64,000 bases of DNA from an uncultured Clostridia bacterium. GTDB lineage: Bacteria; Bacillota; Clostridia; Christensenellales; Aristaeellaceae. This document shows, one piece after another, positions 8,143 to 17,763 of the stretch (its first letter is position 1; each line of letters begins with the position of its first letter). The notes beneath the pieces were generated by a model that saw nothing but the letters and a program-made list of their open reading frames with translations, was not told where the DNA came from and searched no databases. The stretch lies in NCBI GenBank assembly GCA_947167215.1, contig CAMVHE010000002.1, forward strand, positions 37,820 through 101,819. The letters are read 5' to 3'. Both the position numbers and the translations under genes were made by a program.

Positions 8143-11100
8143 ATAAGAAGAAAAGAATTGTAATCCTTGTTTTGGTGCTGTTATGCGCTGCAGTGGGAGT
8201 CTTTATGCTCCGCAGGCCGCATGCCTCGCAGGAGATGGCCGGAAATCTGGTCAGGAACGGAGATTTTTCCAGGGTGACCGAAGGAATGCCGGAAGACTGG
8301 GATACGGGCATGTGGGTGACCAGTTATGGTACTTCTTTCCTGGAAGCGACGAAGGAGGACGGCCGGGATGCTGTCCTCATCGAAAATGCTGCGGCCAATG
8401 ATGCCCGTTTCGAACAGACAATTCAGGTTGCTGAGAATGCGAATTACCTGCTGACTGCTCTGGTGAAGGCTGATTCATGCCGGGGCGGGGCGGGTGCCAA
8501 CCTGTCATTTCTGGGCGTTTATGGCAGCAGCGAAACGGTGTTTGATACGGAAGGAGAATGGAAAAGGCTCAGCGTTTATGCCCACACCGGAGAAGGACAG
8601 AAAGAAATAACCATTGCGGCCAGACTGGGAGGCTATGGTGCAGAGAGCATCGGACGGGCATGGTTTGCAGAGGTGTCTCTGACACAGGTCGAAGAAGTAC
8701 CGGTGGGAAGCACGGTTATAACGCTTCGGACGCCGGAGCCTGAGCAGAAAGCCGAAAACGAGGAAACGGGCGGGACAATTCTGCTTCTCTTTGCTTCTGC
8801 TGTTGCCTATGTCCTTATAGCTGCAATCATTCTGTATGCAGCCAGAGGAAGGGAAACAGGAACAGAGACTGCCGTTGTAGCGGTTTTGCTGGTACTGGCT
8901 ATGGCAATGCGCTTTGTACTGGCAGTACATGTACCCGGGTATGGGGTGGATATCAACTGCTTTACTGCCTGGGCGTTTAAAATGGCGGAAAACGGTCCCA
9001 TGGGCTTCTATAAGCCGGGATATTTCTGCGATTATCCCCCGGCCTATATGCTGGTATTGGGAATGATCGGCCTTGTAGCAAAGGGACTGTCTATCCCCTA
9101 TGACAGTGTTGCCATGCAGGTGCTGCTGAAGACGATTCCCATGCTTTGCGATCTTGCACTTGCCGTGATTCTTTACCTTGTGGCAGAGAAGCGGCAGGGC
9201 AGGAGGGCGGCTGCAGCATTGGCCATTCTGATCATTGTCAATCCGGCGCTTATTATCGCATCCTCCTGCTCGGGACAGATTGATGCCGTCGTTGCCGTGC
9301 AGATGGTGGCATTCCTGCTTGCAGCTTCTGCCGGTGACTGGCATGTTGCCATTCCGGTCTTTGCACTGGCGGTGCTGACCAAGCCACAGGCGGGTCTGCT
9401 GGCTCCGCTGGGCATTGCAGCACTCATCAAGGCAGTGAGAAAGTTACCGGAACAGCGAAAACATATCCTGCAGGGGCTTGGAGGCGGCGTACTGGTTACA
9501 CTGCTGATAGTCATCCCGTTCAGCATCCGCCAGGAATCTCCTTTCTGGTGGCTGGTGTACAAATACCGGGATACACTGAGCAGCTACCAGTATGCAACAC
9601 TGTCCACCGGAAATCTCATGTTTCTGCTGGGAGGAAACTGGAAGGAACTCGGGGAGGCCTTGGGCCCGGTGACCTTTGGGCAGATGGGCACCTTCCTGAT
9701 GGTACTCTGCTTCCTGTTCGGAATACTGGTTTACTGGAAATGCGAGGGGGAGCATGCTGTCTTCCTGGCGGCGTCGGTCACATTGCAGATGCTCTTCGCC
9801 TTTGGCGTAAAGATGCATGAGCGCTATGTGATTCCGGCACTTGTGCTGCTGTTTGCGGCTTATATCATGAGTGGAGACATCCGGCTGCTGATATCCGGCA
9901 TAGTGGCCAGCGCTGCTACATTCATCAATATCGGCATTGTTCTGGAGTATGACTATCTGATTGCCCCCAATCTGTGGGCGGGTTATCTCCTTGGCATTCT
10001 GCAGATCGGCTCCACCATACTGACCATGATGACAGCCGTAAGCCTGATGCGGGGGGAGGAACCGGTCCGGATCCTGTGGCGCAGACCGGAGGCCGCTGTC
10101 CGCCGGAAGGAAAGCGTTCCCCAAGAGGAGCAGCTGTTCCGGGATCTTTACCATCCAAAGGATGCCGGACTGCATATGAGCAGAAAAGATCTGGGGATAC
10201 TGGCAGCGGTCACCCTGATCTATTCGGCCGTTGCATTCTATGACCTTGGCGCAATGAAAGCCCCCCAGACGGGGTATACGTCCTCTGCGGCAGAGGAAAG
10301 TGTAACTCTGGACCTGGGATCCGTACAGAAGGACTTCAGGATCTACTACTACGGCGGAATCTCCGACACACAGTTTTCCTTTGCAGCGTCGGAGGATGGC
10401 GTTTCCTACTCAAAGGCGGTTCCTGCGTACTTTGACCGGGGCGAATGCTTCAAGTGGCAGGCCGTTCGGACGCCGTCGGTGGATGACCGGGGCGTGGTTA
10501 CCGGGGCAAGCGGCGGAATGCTGCTGTTCTCCGGACGATATGTACGCATTACCTTCAACGGGGCCGGCTCTGCCCTCTGGGAAGTGGCGGCGGTGGACGA
10601 AAACGGGAATGCACTGCCAGTGTCCGGAGCAGCTGCGGAAGGAGCGCTTTCAGGGCGGGAAGCAGATCCCAAGATGCTGGTGGATGAGCAGGACACGGTG
10701 CCGCTCAAACCAACATATCATAACAGCATGTATTTCGATGAGATATACCATGCAAGGACCGGATATGAACATGCCAACAGTCTTTCAACCTATGAAACTA
10801 CGCACCCGCCGCTGGGAAAGGTCTTCATGAGCCTGTGCATCCGTGCTCTGGGCATGACGCCTTTTGCGTGGCGTCTGGCAGGCACGGTTACCGGCATTCT
10901 CATGATTCCTGCAATTTACCTGCTGGCGCTGCAGCTCCTGCATGATAAGCGTGCGGCACTGCTGTGTGCGCTGCTCATGGCCTGTGACTGCATGCATTTT
11001 ACGCAGACCCGCATTGCGACTATTGACTCTTTCCCCGTATTGTTCATGATGCTCATGTTCTTTTTCATGGCCAGATGGATGCAGATGGATTTCTATGGGG

Positions 11101-12026
11101 ACAGTTTCCGGAAAACCCTGGTTCCGCTGGTTTTCTCCGGGATATTCATGGGACTGGCCATTGCATCCAAGTGGATCGGGTGCTATGGTGCCGTGGGGCT
11201 TGCCGTGCTATTCTTCATCCGCTACTTCCATCTTTACCGGCAGTATCTGGCGGCAGGAAAAGCGGCAAAGGATGCAAAAATGGAGACCGTAAGAAAGGTC
11301 TTCTGGCACCGTACGGGCGTGACAGCCGCCGTGTGCGTCGTTTCGTTTATTATCCTGCCCATCCTCATCTATGTTCTCAGCTATATTCCTTACCTTTCCT
11401 ACTTTGGAAAGGTGCAGTGGAATGCTAAGACCCTGGAGCGGATATGGGATGCCCAGGTGCTGATGTTTGATTATCACAGAAATCTGGTGGCAACCCATTA
11501 TTTCGCGTCACCCTGGTATGAATGGCCGCTGATCATCAAGCCGATGTGGTATTATTCGGGCTCCTTTAATGAACCGGGAATGGTATCCTCCATCATGGCC
11601 TTCGGAAATCCTGCAGTATGGTGGACGGGACTGGCAGCCATGATAGCCGTCTTGGGAATGAGCATCCGCTGCCGTCTGCTGCCGATGCTGGGAGTTCTGC
11701 CATACAGGGAAGAAGAAGAGGACAGCAGCTGCCTTACCGTGGTGGTGATCGGCTTCCTGTCTGCCTACCTTCCCTGGGTACTGGTTTCCAGACTTACCTT
11801 TATCTATCATTATTTTGCCAGTGTTCCCTTTATCATTCTTTCGACAGCCATCTGTCTGAAGGCCCTTTCCCGGCGCAGGCCGCGGATGGTCAGGGCAGCG
11901 GGGATTGTGCTGGTAATTCTCTCCATTATCCTCTTTATTGCTTTCTATCCGCTGGCTTCCGGCCACGAAGTACCCAGGGGATGGTGCGATGCAATGAACT
12001 GGTTTGACGGCTGGATGTGGTATTGA
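8130..12026 (+). CDS. Double GT-C glycosyltransferase with carbohydrate-binding-like and discoidin-like inserts
   Basis: A 1298-residue polytopic protein. Residues ~5-25 form a membrane anchor. Residues ~34-200 look like a beta-sandwich carbohydrate-binding module (...LVRNGDFSRVTEGMPEDW...). A first multi-pass GT-C module spans ~215-650, with an acidic loop motif ...GVDINCFTAWAF... near 273. A discoidin/F5-8C-like domain lies at ~720-830. A second GT-C module of protein-mannosyltransferase (PMT) type follows, with ...YFDEIYHARTGYE... near 867. Both modules keep an Asp/Glu loop motif, so both may be active with lipid-linked sugars. The start is ATG 8130 or GTG 8139; the latter has a better spaced AGGA. 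First gene of the polysaccharide locus. Confidence 0.85.
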   Translation: MLSVNKKKRIVILVLVLLCAAVGVFMLRRPHASQEMAGNLVRNGDFSRVTEGMPEDWDTGMWVTSYGTSFLEATKEDGRDAVLIENAAANDARFEQTIQVAENANYLLTALVKADSCRGGAGANLSFLGVYGSSETVFDTEGEWKRLSVYAHTGEGQKEITIAARLGGYGAESIGRAWFAEVSLTQVEEVPVGSTVITLRTPEPEQKAENEETGGTILLLFASAVAYVLIAAIILYAARGRETGTETAVVAVLLVLAMAMRFVLAVHVPGYGVDINCFTAWAFKMAENGPMGFYKPGYFCDYPPAYMLVLGMIGLVAKGLSIPYDSVAMQVLLKTIPMLCDLALAVILYLVAEKRQGRRAAAALAILIIVNPALIIASSCSGQIDAVVAVQMVAFLLAASAGDWHVAIPVFALAVLTKPQAGLLAPLGIAALIKAVRKLPEQRKHILQGLGGGVLVTLLIVIPFSIRQESPFWWLVYKYRDTLSSYQYATLSTGNLMFLLGGNWKELGEALGPVTFGQMGTFLMVLCFLFGILVYWKCEGEHAVFLAASVTLQMLFAFGVKMHERYVIPALVLLFAAYIMSGDIRLLISGIVASAATFINIGIVLEYDYLIAPNLWAGYLLGILQIGSTILTMMTAVSLMRGEEPVRILWRRPEAAVRRKESVPQEEQLFRDLYHPKDAGLHMSRKDLGILAAVTLIYSAVAFYDLGAMKAPQTGYTSSAAEESVTLDLGSVQKDFRIYYYGGISDTQFSFAASEDGVSYSKAVPAYFDRGECFKWQAVRTPSVDDRGVVTGASGGMLLFSGRYVRITFNGAGSALWEVAAVDENGNALPVSGAAAEGALSGREADPKMLVDEQDTVPLKPTYHNSMYFDEIYHARTGYEHANSLSTYETTHPPLGKVFMSLCIRALGMTPFAWRLAGTVTGILMIPAIYLLALQLLHDKRAALLCALLMACDCMHFTQTRIATIDSFPVLFMMLMFFFMARWMQMDFYGDSFRKTLVPLVFSGIFMGLAIASKWIGCYGAVGLAVLFFIRYFHLYRQYLAAGKAAKDAKMETVRKVFWHRTGVTAAVCVVSFIILPILIYVLSYIPYLSYFGKVQWNAKTLERIWDAQVLMFDYHRNLVATHYFASPWYEWPLIIKPMWYYSGSFNEPGMVSSIMAFGNPAVWWTGLAAMIAVLGMSIRCRLLPMLGVLPYREEEEDSSCLTVVVIGFLSAYLPWVLVSRLTFIYHYFASVPFIILSTAICLKALSRRRPRMVRAAGIVLVILSIILFIAFYPLASGHEVPRGWCDAMNWFDGWMWY

Positions 12027-12040
12027 TCCGGCATGCGTGC

Positions 12041-12046
12041 TATAAT
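12041..12046 (+). promoter_or_regulatory. Extended -10 element before the GT2/GT4 genes
   Basis: TATAAT preceded by TG one base earlier (TGCTATAAT), an extended -10. No good -35 is seen at 17 bases. It lies between the GT-C stop and the GT2 start, suggesting the glycosyltransferases have their own transcript. Confidence 0.55.
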
Positions 12047-12074
12047 TGACGAATAAATTTCGTGGGAGGAGCTT

Positions 12075-13112
12075 ATGATGCAGCTTCCGAATGTTTCTAT
12101 TGTTTTGCCGGTGCGCAACGAAGAGCGATATATTGAGGCTTGTGTAGCCTCAATTTTTGCCCAGGATTACCCGCAGGACAAGATGCAGGTGATTTTTGTG
12201 GATGGCCGCTCTGAAGACCGCACGGTGGAGCTGCTGAAGAAAGCGCAGACAGTACATCCGCAGATCAGCATATATGACAATCCCAACCGGACGGTGCCCT
12301 ATGCCATGAATATCGGCATTTCGCATTGCACGGCACCGGTCATGGTGCGGCTGGATGCCCACGCGGAGTATCCGCCGGACTATGTGCGGCTGTCGGTGGA
12401 AACCCTGCTGACCCGGGAATGCGAGAATGTGGGCGGTGTGTTTGATACGCGTGGCAGGGGTTTTGTCGGAGAGGCCGTGGCAGCCATGCTTCGGACGCCG
12501 CTGGGGGTGGGCAATACCGCCTACCGGCTCAGCGATAAGGAAGAGTATGTCGATACGGTATCCTTCGGCTGCTTTCATACAGACCTGTTTGCCCGCATTG
12601 GCGGTTTTGATGAGCGCCTGACCCGCAACCAGGATAATGAAATGAACTACCGCATCCGCAAAAACGGCGGAAAGGTGCTTTTCAATCCCCGGATCCGGGT
12701 TATCTATTACTGCCGGGATACCATGAAAGGTATTCTGAAAATGGGCTTCATGAACGGCAAGTGGAATGTCATTACCATGTATCTGGTTCCGGGATCCATG
12801 GGGGTACGGCACTTCGTGCCGCTTCTCTTTGTGCTTTCCACGATCTTCCTTGTACTGACAACCATCCTGTCCCATGGTTTCCTGCTTTTTTCCGGACTTC
12901 TTGGACTGGAATGGGGAGCGTACCTGCTTCTTGACTTTTTCTATTCCTTTGAGATTGCCAAGGAGAAAGGGCCGCGTTTCTTTCCTCTTGAGGTGATCCT
13001 TTATCCGCTGTTCCATTTTGCCTACGGATTCGGGTCCCTGCGGGGCATTACCGCTTTGCCGGCATTTATCCGGGATGAGCACCGAAAGAAGACGGAGGGA
13101 AAGCGGAAGTGA
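12075..13112 (+). CDS. GT2 family glycosyltransferase, ExoA-like
   Basis: A 345-residue protein. An N-terminal GT-A domain begins ...VSIVLPVRNEERYIEACVAS..., has ...FVDGRSEDRT..., an acidic ...VRLDAHAEYP... in place of DxD, and ...RNQDNEMNYRIRKNGG... as catalytic-base region. The C-terminal third has two to three membrane helices, as in ExoA-type succinoglycan transferases. ATG 12075 (or the next ATG) follows GGGAGGAGCTT. The end overlaps the next gene (GTGA). Likely adds a sugar to a lipid-linked intermediate on the cytoplasmic face. Confidence 0.85.
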   Translation: MMQLPNVSIVLPVRNEERYIEACVASIFAQDYPQDKMQVIFVDGRSEDRTVELLKKAQTVHPQISIYDNPNRTVPYAMNIGISHCTAPVMVRLDAHAEYPPDYVRLSVETLLTRECENVGGVFDTRGRGFVGEAVAAMLRTPLGVGNTAYRLSDKEEYVDTVSFGCFHTDLFARIGGFDERLTRNQDNEMNYRIRKNGGKVLFNPRIRVIYYCRDTMKGILKMGFMNGKWNVITMYLVPGSMGVRHFVPLLFVLSTIFLVLTTILSHGFLLFSGLLGLEWGAYLLLDFFYSFEIAKEKGPRFFPLEVILYPLFHFAYGFGSLRGITALPAFIRDEHRKKTEGKRK

Positions 13113-14209
13113 GAATACTGCATATCTGCCGCAATCTGGCAGGGTCCACGGTTTTCCCGCAGATGTTTGATGCCGTTGCGGAACTGGGGATTCCGCAGCT
13201 GATCTTTGCTCCCGAGGACAAACCGCAGAACCTGGGCAGGAATATTCCGGAACACGTGGAGACCCATTATGCCCTGACGCTGCGGAAAACAGACCCCATC
13301 TTCTTCTTCCGCAAATGGCAGCGCTCCCTGCCGGAAGTCCGTAAACTGGACCTGTCGGGAGTCACCATGATTCACGGGCATACGCTTTTTACCGACGGAT
13401 CCATTGCGATGCGGCTTGCCGGGGAACTGGGAGTTCCCTACATGGTCACTGTCCGCTATTCCGACCTGGCAGCAATATGGAAATATGAACCGCACCTGCG
13501 TCCGCTGGCCAGGCAGGTGCTTCGAGGCGCTTCCCGCGTGGTCTTTTTAAATGAAAAAGCCCGCCAGCAGGTGCTGAAAGGCTGGGTGAAAGGGGAGGAA
13601 GCTGCAAGAATTTCTCCCCGGACTGCCGTGATTCCCAACGGAATTTCCGATGTCTGGCTGGACGGACAGCCGCGCAGGAACCCGGGGGAGAAGGTTGTGG
13701 TAGGCTTTGCCGGCCTGATGAATGCCAGAAAGCGCCCGCTTGACGCGCTTTCGGCCGTGCATGCGGCAGGAGAAAAGTATGCCATGCTGGCCTGCGGAAC
13801 CGGTGCGCTTGCAGAGGAAATGCAGCGGCGCATGCGTCCGGGAGACCGGTATCTGGGACGGATCAGCGGAACGGAAGCCATGAAGGAATTCTACCGAAGC
13901 TGTGACATACTGCTTGTGCCTTCCGTAGCCGAGACTTTCGGAATGGTGTACCTTGAAGCCATGAGCCAGGGCCTTCCGGTTCTGTATACAAGAGATCAGG
14001 GCTTTGACGGCCAGTTCCCGGAAGGGGAGGTCGGCTATTCGGTGGAAAGCGGAAATATCGAAGAGCAGGCGTCCATGATCCGGAGGATTGCCGAAGGAGA
14101 TTATGCCCGCATGTCCCGGAACTGTGTGGAGCATGCTTCCTCTTTCCGCTGGGAGGTAATAGCGCAGCGGTGGCGGGAACTGTATCAGTCAGTGGAGGAT
14201 GAAAAATGA
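13109..14209 (+). CDS. GT4 family glycosyltransferase
   Basis: A 366-residue soluble GT-B enzyme. An N-terminal Rossmann half contains ...IHGHTLFTDG.... The C-terminal half contains ...VVGFAGLMNARKRPLDAL... and the E-x7-E retaining-transferase motif in ...VAETFGMVYLEAMSQG.... The GTG start overlaps the GT2 stop; the end overlaps the next GT4 start (ATGA). Its substrate cannot be read from sequence. Confidence 0.85.
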   Translation: MRILHICRNLAGSTVFPQMFDAVAELGIPQLIFAPEDKPQNLGRNIPEHVETHYALTLRKTDPIFFFRKWQRSLPEVRKLDLSGVTMIHGHTLFTDGSIAMRLAGELGVPYMVTVRYSDLAAIWKYEPHLRPLARQVLRGASRVVFLNEKARQQVLKGWVKGEEAARISPRTAVIPNGISDVWLDGQPRRNPGEKVVVGFAGLMNARKRPLDALSAVHAAGEKYAMLACGTGALAEEMQRRMRPGDRYLGRISGTEAMKEFYRSCDILLVPSVAETFGMVYLEAMSQGLPVLYTRDQGFDGQFPEGEVGYSVESGNIEEQASMIRRIAEGDYARMSRNCVEHASSFRWEVIAQRWRELYQSVEDEK

Positions 14210-15420
14210 GTACATATCGCATACTCATGATGATCCATCGGCTGGATGATGCCTCTCCTTACTGTTTTTTTGTTCATGAACAGGCGAAAGCTCTGCGGGA
14301 GATGGGACATGACGTAGTGGTGATTTCTCCCGTGTGCGAGATGCCTCTGGCGGGGCTTCTGGGAAGGCGTTCTCCGGTTTTTGAAAGGACGCCTGAAAAG
14401 GATGTGCTGGATGGCATTCCCATCTATTTCCCCCGCTGTCACACCTATGGAAACCGGGCGGAACGGATACTGGGCGGCAGCCTGATGGCCCGGGCGATTC
14501 TGCCGATTGCCAGAAGACTGCATGCAGAAAAGCCTTTTGACCTGATCCATGCACATATGCTGGACAGAGACGGGCATGCGGGGCTGCTGGTGGGAAAAAA
14601 GCTGCACCTGCCGGTTGCCCTGACCGTCCACGGGACGGATGTCCTTCACTATTTTGAACCGGGGAAAAAACCGCTTCCCCGCAATGCGGCAATTGCCGCG
14701 GAAGTAGATGCCCTGATGGCGGTTTCCTCCAGTCTGATGAAACGGGTGCAGCCCTACAGGGCCGCGGATGCGATCTCCGAAGTGGTGCCAAACGGTGTGG
14801 ACCTTTCCCTGGTACCCGATAAAACGAAGAACCGTCCGGGGGCCATTGTTTCCATCGGAACGCTGAAAGAGCGCAAATGCATGGACCGGACAATCGATGC
14901 ATTTGCACACCTGGCGCCGGATTATCCCTCTGCAACGCTCAAGATTGTCGGCGTTGGGGAGCTGGACGGCGTCCTGCGGGAACAGGTGGAAAGGCTGCAC
15001 ATGACGGACAGAATTACTTTTACCGGAGGCATTTCGCATCCGGCGGTGCTGTCGCTTCTGGCTGACAGTGACATGATGGTTCTTCCCAGCTGGGGAGAAG
15101 GATACGGCATCGTTTATATTGAGGCCATGGCTGCAGGATGCATTGCAGTGGGTGCACAGGGAGAAGGAATCGAGGACACCATTACGGACGGTGTCAACGG
15201 TTTTCTGATTCCTGCCGGAGATACGGCAGCAACGGAAGCTGTGATGCGGAAGGTGCTCGACAGCCCTCAGAAATATGCTGCATTGCGGGAACGCGGCAGG
15301 CAGGATGCAAGACACCTGACCTGGCGGCGCAATGCGCAGCAGGTAACGGAGATTTATCGCAGGATGCTTGCACACTCTGCGGTCAGGGAGGATGCATATG
15401 CAAAAGAAAAAAGGCATTGA
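14206..15420 (+). CDS. GT4 family glycosyltransferase
   Basis: A 404-residue GT-B retaining transferase: ...LIHAHMLDRDGHAGLL..., ...VPNGVDLSLV..., and the E-x7-E motif in ...WGEGYGIVYIEAMAAG.... It is more typical of the WcaL/EpsF kind than its upstream neighbour, with which it is translationally coupled. The 3' end contains the ribosome site and start of the polymerase-like gene, overlapping it by 23 bases. Confidence 0.88.
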   Translation: MSTYRILMMIHRLDDASPYCFFVHEQAKALREMGHDVVVISPVCEMPLAGLLGRRSPVFERTPEKDVLDGIPIYFPRCHTYGNRAERILGGSLMARAILPIARRLHAEKPFDLIHAHMLDRDGHAGLLVGKKLHLPVALTVHGTDVLHYFEPGKKPLPRNAAIAAEVDALMAVSSSLMKRVQPYRAADAISEVVPNGVDLSLVPDKTKNRPGAIVSIGTLKERKCMDRTIDAFAHLAPDYPSATLKIVGVGELDGVLREQVERLHMTDRITFTGGISHPAVLSLLADSDMMVLPSWGEGYGIVYIEAMAAGCIAVGAQGEGIEDTITDGVNGFLIPAGDTAATEAVMRKVLDSPQKYAALRERGRQDARHLTWRRNAQQVTEIYRRMLAHSAVREDAYAKEKRH

Positions 15421-16714
15421 TGGTACGCGGCTGCGGGATACTTATGACCGCGTCACGGGGATATTCAATGAAATTTTTGATGTCCGGCTGCTGACGGTGG
15501 CACTGTTTGCCCTGATCGGGTACTGTGCGCTGTTTACGCAGCGGAAGTTCCCGCTGCGGTGGATGATCTTTATCCTGTTCGGCATGATTCTGCAGGTCTT
15601 TGTGACGCTGACGGCCAGAACCGGAGACCGGCGTCCCGTGCATTTTCATAAGGGAATGGTGTTCCTGTGGTTTGCACTCCACATCATGATGGTGATTTCG
15701 GGACTGTTCTATCAGGACTGGCTGCCGGAGAGCGTGCCGCTCCTGCTCTGTTATCCCGTGATTTTCTCCGTGTTTGCTTCCCGGGATGATACGGAGACAT
15801 TCCGCGCCATCCTGCGGGGGGCATTCTTCGCGGTGCTTCCTTTTGTCGTCATCAGCTACATCCGGGTGCCGGTGAACATCGGGTATCCGGGCTATCGTGG
15901 CATCTTCTATGATGCCAATCCTTTCGCCATGTGCTGCATCGTTATGGCCACCAGCGGCTTCCTGCTTGCGTATGCCTTCTTTAAGGAGCAGCGGAAGAAA
16001 TCCTGTATTTTCTACCTGGCCGGCGGCCTGCTGGCTTCCGTGACGCTGGTGCTGACGCTTTCCCGCTCCGGCCTGCTGGCTTTTGCCGGTGTATGCGTTA
16101 TCCTGACCGGTGCAATTGTGGCAGGCACGGCAAAGAAGCCGGGAAGGTGGATTGCCCTGCTGTGCATACTGCTGGCGCTGGCCGTCGCCGGGGGCGGTTT
16201 CATGACGATGCACAAAATCCGGGAAGCCTATGAAGAGGATTACGCACTGGCGGTTTACAACCATGAAACCTATGGCAATCCTATCCTGGTGCCGAAGCCG
16301 GAAGAGCGCAGCCTGTCCATGGATGACCTGACCTCAGACCGCTGGGGCATCTGGACAACGATCCTGGAGAATCTTACCTGGAACGGGCATGAAACCTCCG
16401 TGGTGCAGGAATGGGTGGCCAAGGACGGGGCGGGGGACCGTCTGTTCAATGCGCATAATGCTTTCCTTGGCGTCACCTACAACAACGGCGTCATTGCCGG
16501 AGTACTGCTGGTGGCGTATACGCTCATGGCCTTTATCCGGGCCTTGGGGTATTACTGGAGGAACCGGACAGAGAGCGCGTTTGCGGCAACCCCGCTGGCC
16601 TTCTGCACGGTGTTTATCCTGGTCGGCCTCTTTGAATCGGTTTACGCTCCGTTTTCCATTATCGGATGCACATATCTTCTGGTTCAGGCTCCGCTGTGGC
16701 GCATCCGTGAATAA
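15398..16714 (+). CDS. O-antigen ligase/polymerase-like membrane protein
   Basis: A 438-residue polytopic protein with about ten membrane segments. It has a Wzy_C-like region with ...LTLSRSGLLAFAGV..., then a long extracytoplasmic loop, then ...FNAHNAFLGVTYNNGVIAG..., the conserved His-Asn loop of O-antigen ligase superfamily proteins. ATG 15398 was chosen because AGGGAGG lies 6 bases upstream; two earlier in-frame Met codons lie in or before that site. It probably polymerises or ligates the surface glycan made by the neighbouring transferases. Confidence 0.8.
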   Translation: MQKKKGIDGTRLRDTYDRVTGIFNEIFDVRLLTVALFALIGYCALFTQRKFPLRWMIFILFGMILQVFVTLTARTGDRRPVHFHKGMVFLWFALHIMMVISGLFYQDWLPESVPLLLCYPVIFSVFASRDDTETFRAILRGAFFAVLPFVVISYIRVPVNIGYPGYRGIFYDANPFAMCCIVMATSGFLLAYAFFKEQRKKSCIFYLAGGLLASVTLVLTLSRSGLLAFAGVCVILTGAIVAGTAKKPGRWIALLCILLALAVAGGGFMTMHKIREAYEEDYALAVYNHETYGNPILVPKPEERSLSMDDLTSDRWGIWTTILENLTWNGHETSVVQEWVAKDGAGDRLFNAHNAFLGVTYNNGVIAGVLLVAYTLMAFIRALGYYWRNRTESAFAATPLAFCTVFILVGLFESVYAPFSIIGCTYLLVQAPLWRIRE

Positions 16715-16726
16715 GAGGAAGAGCAT

Positions 16727-17755
16727 ATGGAAAAACCATTGGTTTCCATCATAATACCGGTTTATCATTCCCGCCCCTATCTGGAGGAATGCCTGTCTTC
16801 GCTCCGTTCGCAGACGCTTCGGGATATCGAGATGATCTTTGTGGACGATGCCGGCGGGGACGGATCCCTGGAATACCTGGAGGAGGCTTCCCGGGAAGAT
16901 TTCCGGATCCGGGTTATTTCCTTTCCGGAAAACCGGGGGGTTTCTGTAGCCCGCAATGCTGGTATTGAAGCGGCGGCGGGAGCATATATCGGTTTCTGTG
17001 ATGCAGACGACTGGGTGGAGCCGCAGATGTTCGAGAAGCTTCTGTCTGCGTGTCTGGAGAAGGATGCTGATATTTCCTTCTGCCGGGTATTCAAGGACCG
17101 GGGAGAACGATCGGAAAATGTGCCGCTGGGCTTTGACAATGGTACGGTTTTCGAAAGGGATGCCATCCGGGAAACGCTGATTCCGGCGATGCTTGCACTC
17201 CCCAGGGACGGAAATGAGATTCCGCTGTCCGGCTATACTCCGAGAAACCTTTTCAGGCGCGAGGTCCTGGGGGAGGAGCGCTTCCGCCCGGACATCCGGT
17301 ACGCCGAGGATCTGCTGTTCATTGTTTCCTGTCTTCTGCAGGCAGGGAAGGCCGTGGCGGTGGATGAGGCATATTACCATTACAGATTTCATGCGGGCTC
17401 AGTCACCAAGCGCTACAGTCCGTATGTACCGGAATCCTTTGACCGGTCCAATGAGGCGCTGGCCGGACTGCTGTCCTCCTATCCGGAATGCATGCGGCGC
17501 ATGAATATCCGGCGCAGAAAAATGGCGGTGGACGCGGTGCGCAACTACTGCATGCAGGGCAGTCCGTACGGCCCGCTGAAACGTCTTCATGTGGTCCGGG
17601 AATATATGAAAAGAGCAGATGTGAGGGATGCATTCAAAGGACTTGAACTCCGTAGCCTTTCCCTTCGCGCAGGGATTCGTCTTGGGCTGGTGAAGTACCG
17701 CCTTGCCATCCTGTCCTGTCTTCTTTTCTCAACAATTTTTCAAAGCCGAATGTGA
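16727..17755 (+). CDS. GT2 family glycosyltransferase
   Basis: A 342-residue GT-A enzyme with the textbook N-terminus ...VSIIIPVYHSRPYLEECLSS..., ...FVDDAGGDGS..., and the metal-binding ...FCDADDWVEP... motif near residue 85. The C-terminal ~150 residues are helical and variable, as in WfgS/EpsJ-type transferases. ATG follows AAGAGGAAGAGCAT. The last codons overlap an alternative start of the CHAP-like gene. Confidence 0.9.
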   Translation: MEKPLVSIIIPVYHSRPYLEECLSSLRSQTLRDIEMIFVDDAGGDGSLEYLEEASREDFRIRVISFPENRGVSVARNAGIEAAAGAYIGFCDADDWVEPQMFEKLLSACLEKDADISFCRVFKDRGERSENVPLGFDNGTVFERDAIRETLIPAMLALPRDGNEIPLSGYTPRNLFRREVLGEERFRPDIRYAEDLLFIVSCLLQAGKAVAVDEAYYHYRFHAGSVTKRYSPYVPESFDRSNEALAGLLSSYPECMRRMNIRRRKMAVDAVRNYCMQGSPYGPLKRLHVVREYMKRADVRDAFKGLELRSLSLRAGIRLGLVKYRLAILSCLLFSTIFQSRM

Positions 17756-17763
17756 GGAATAGC

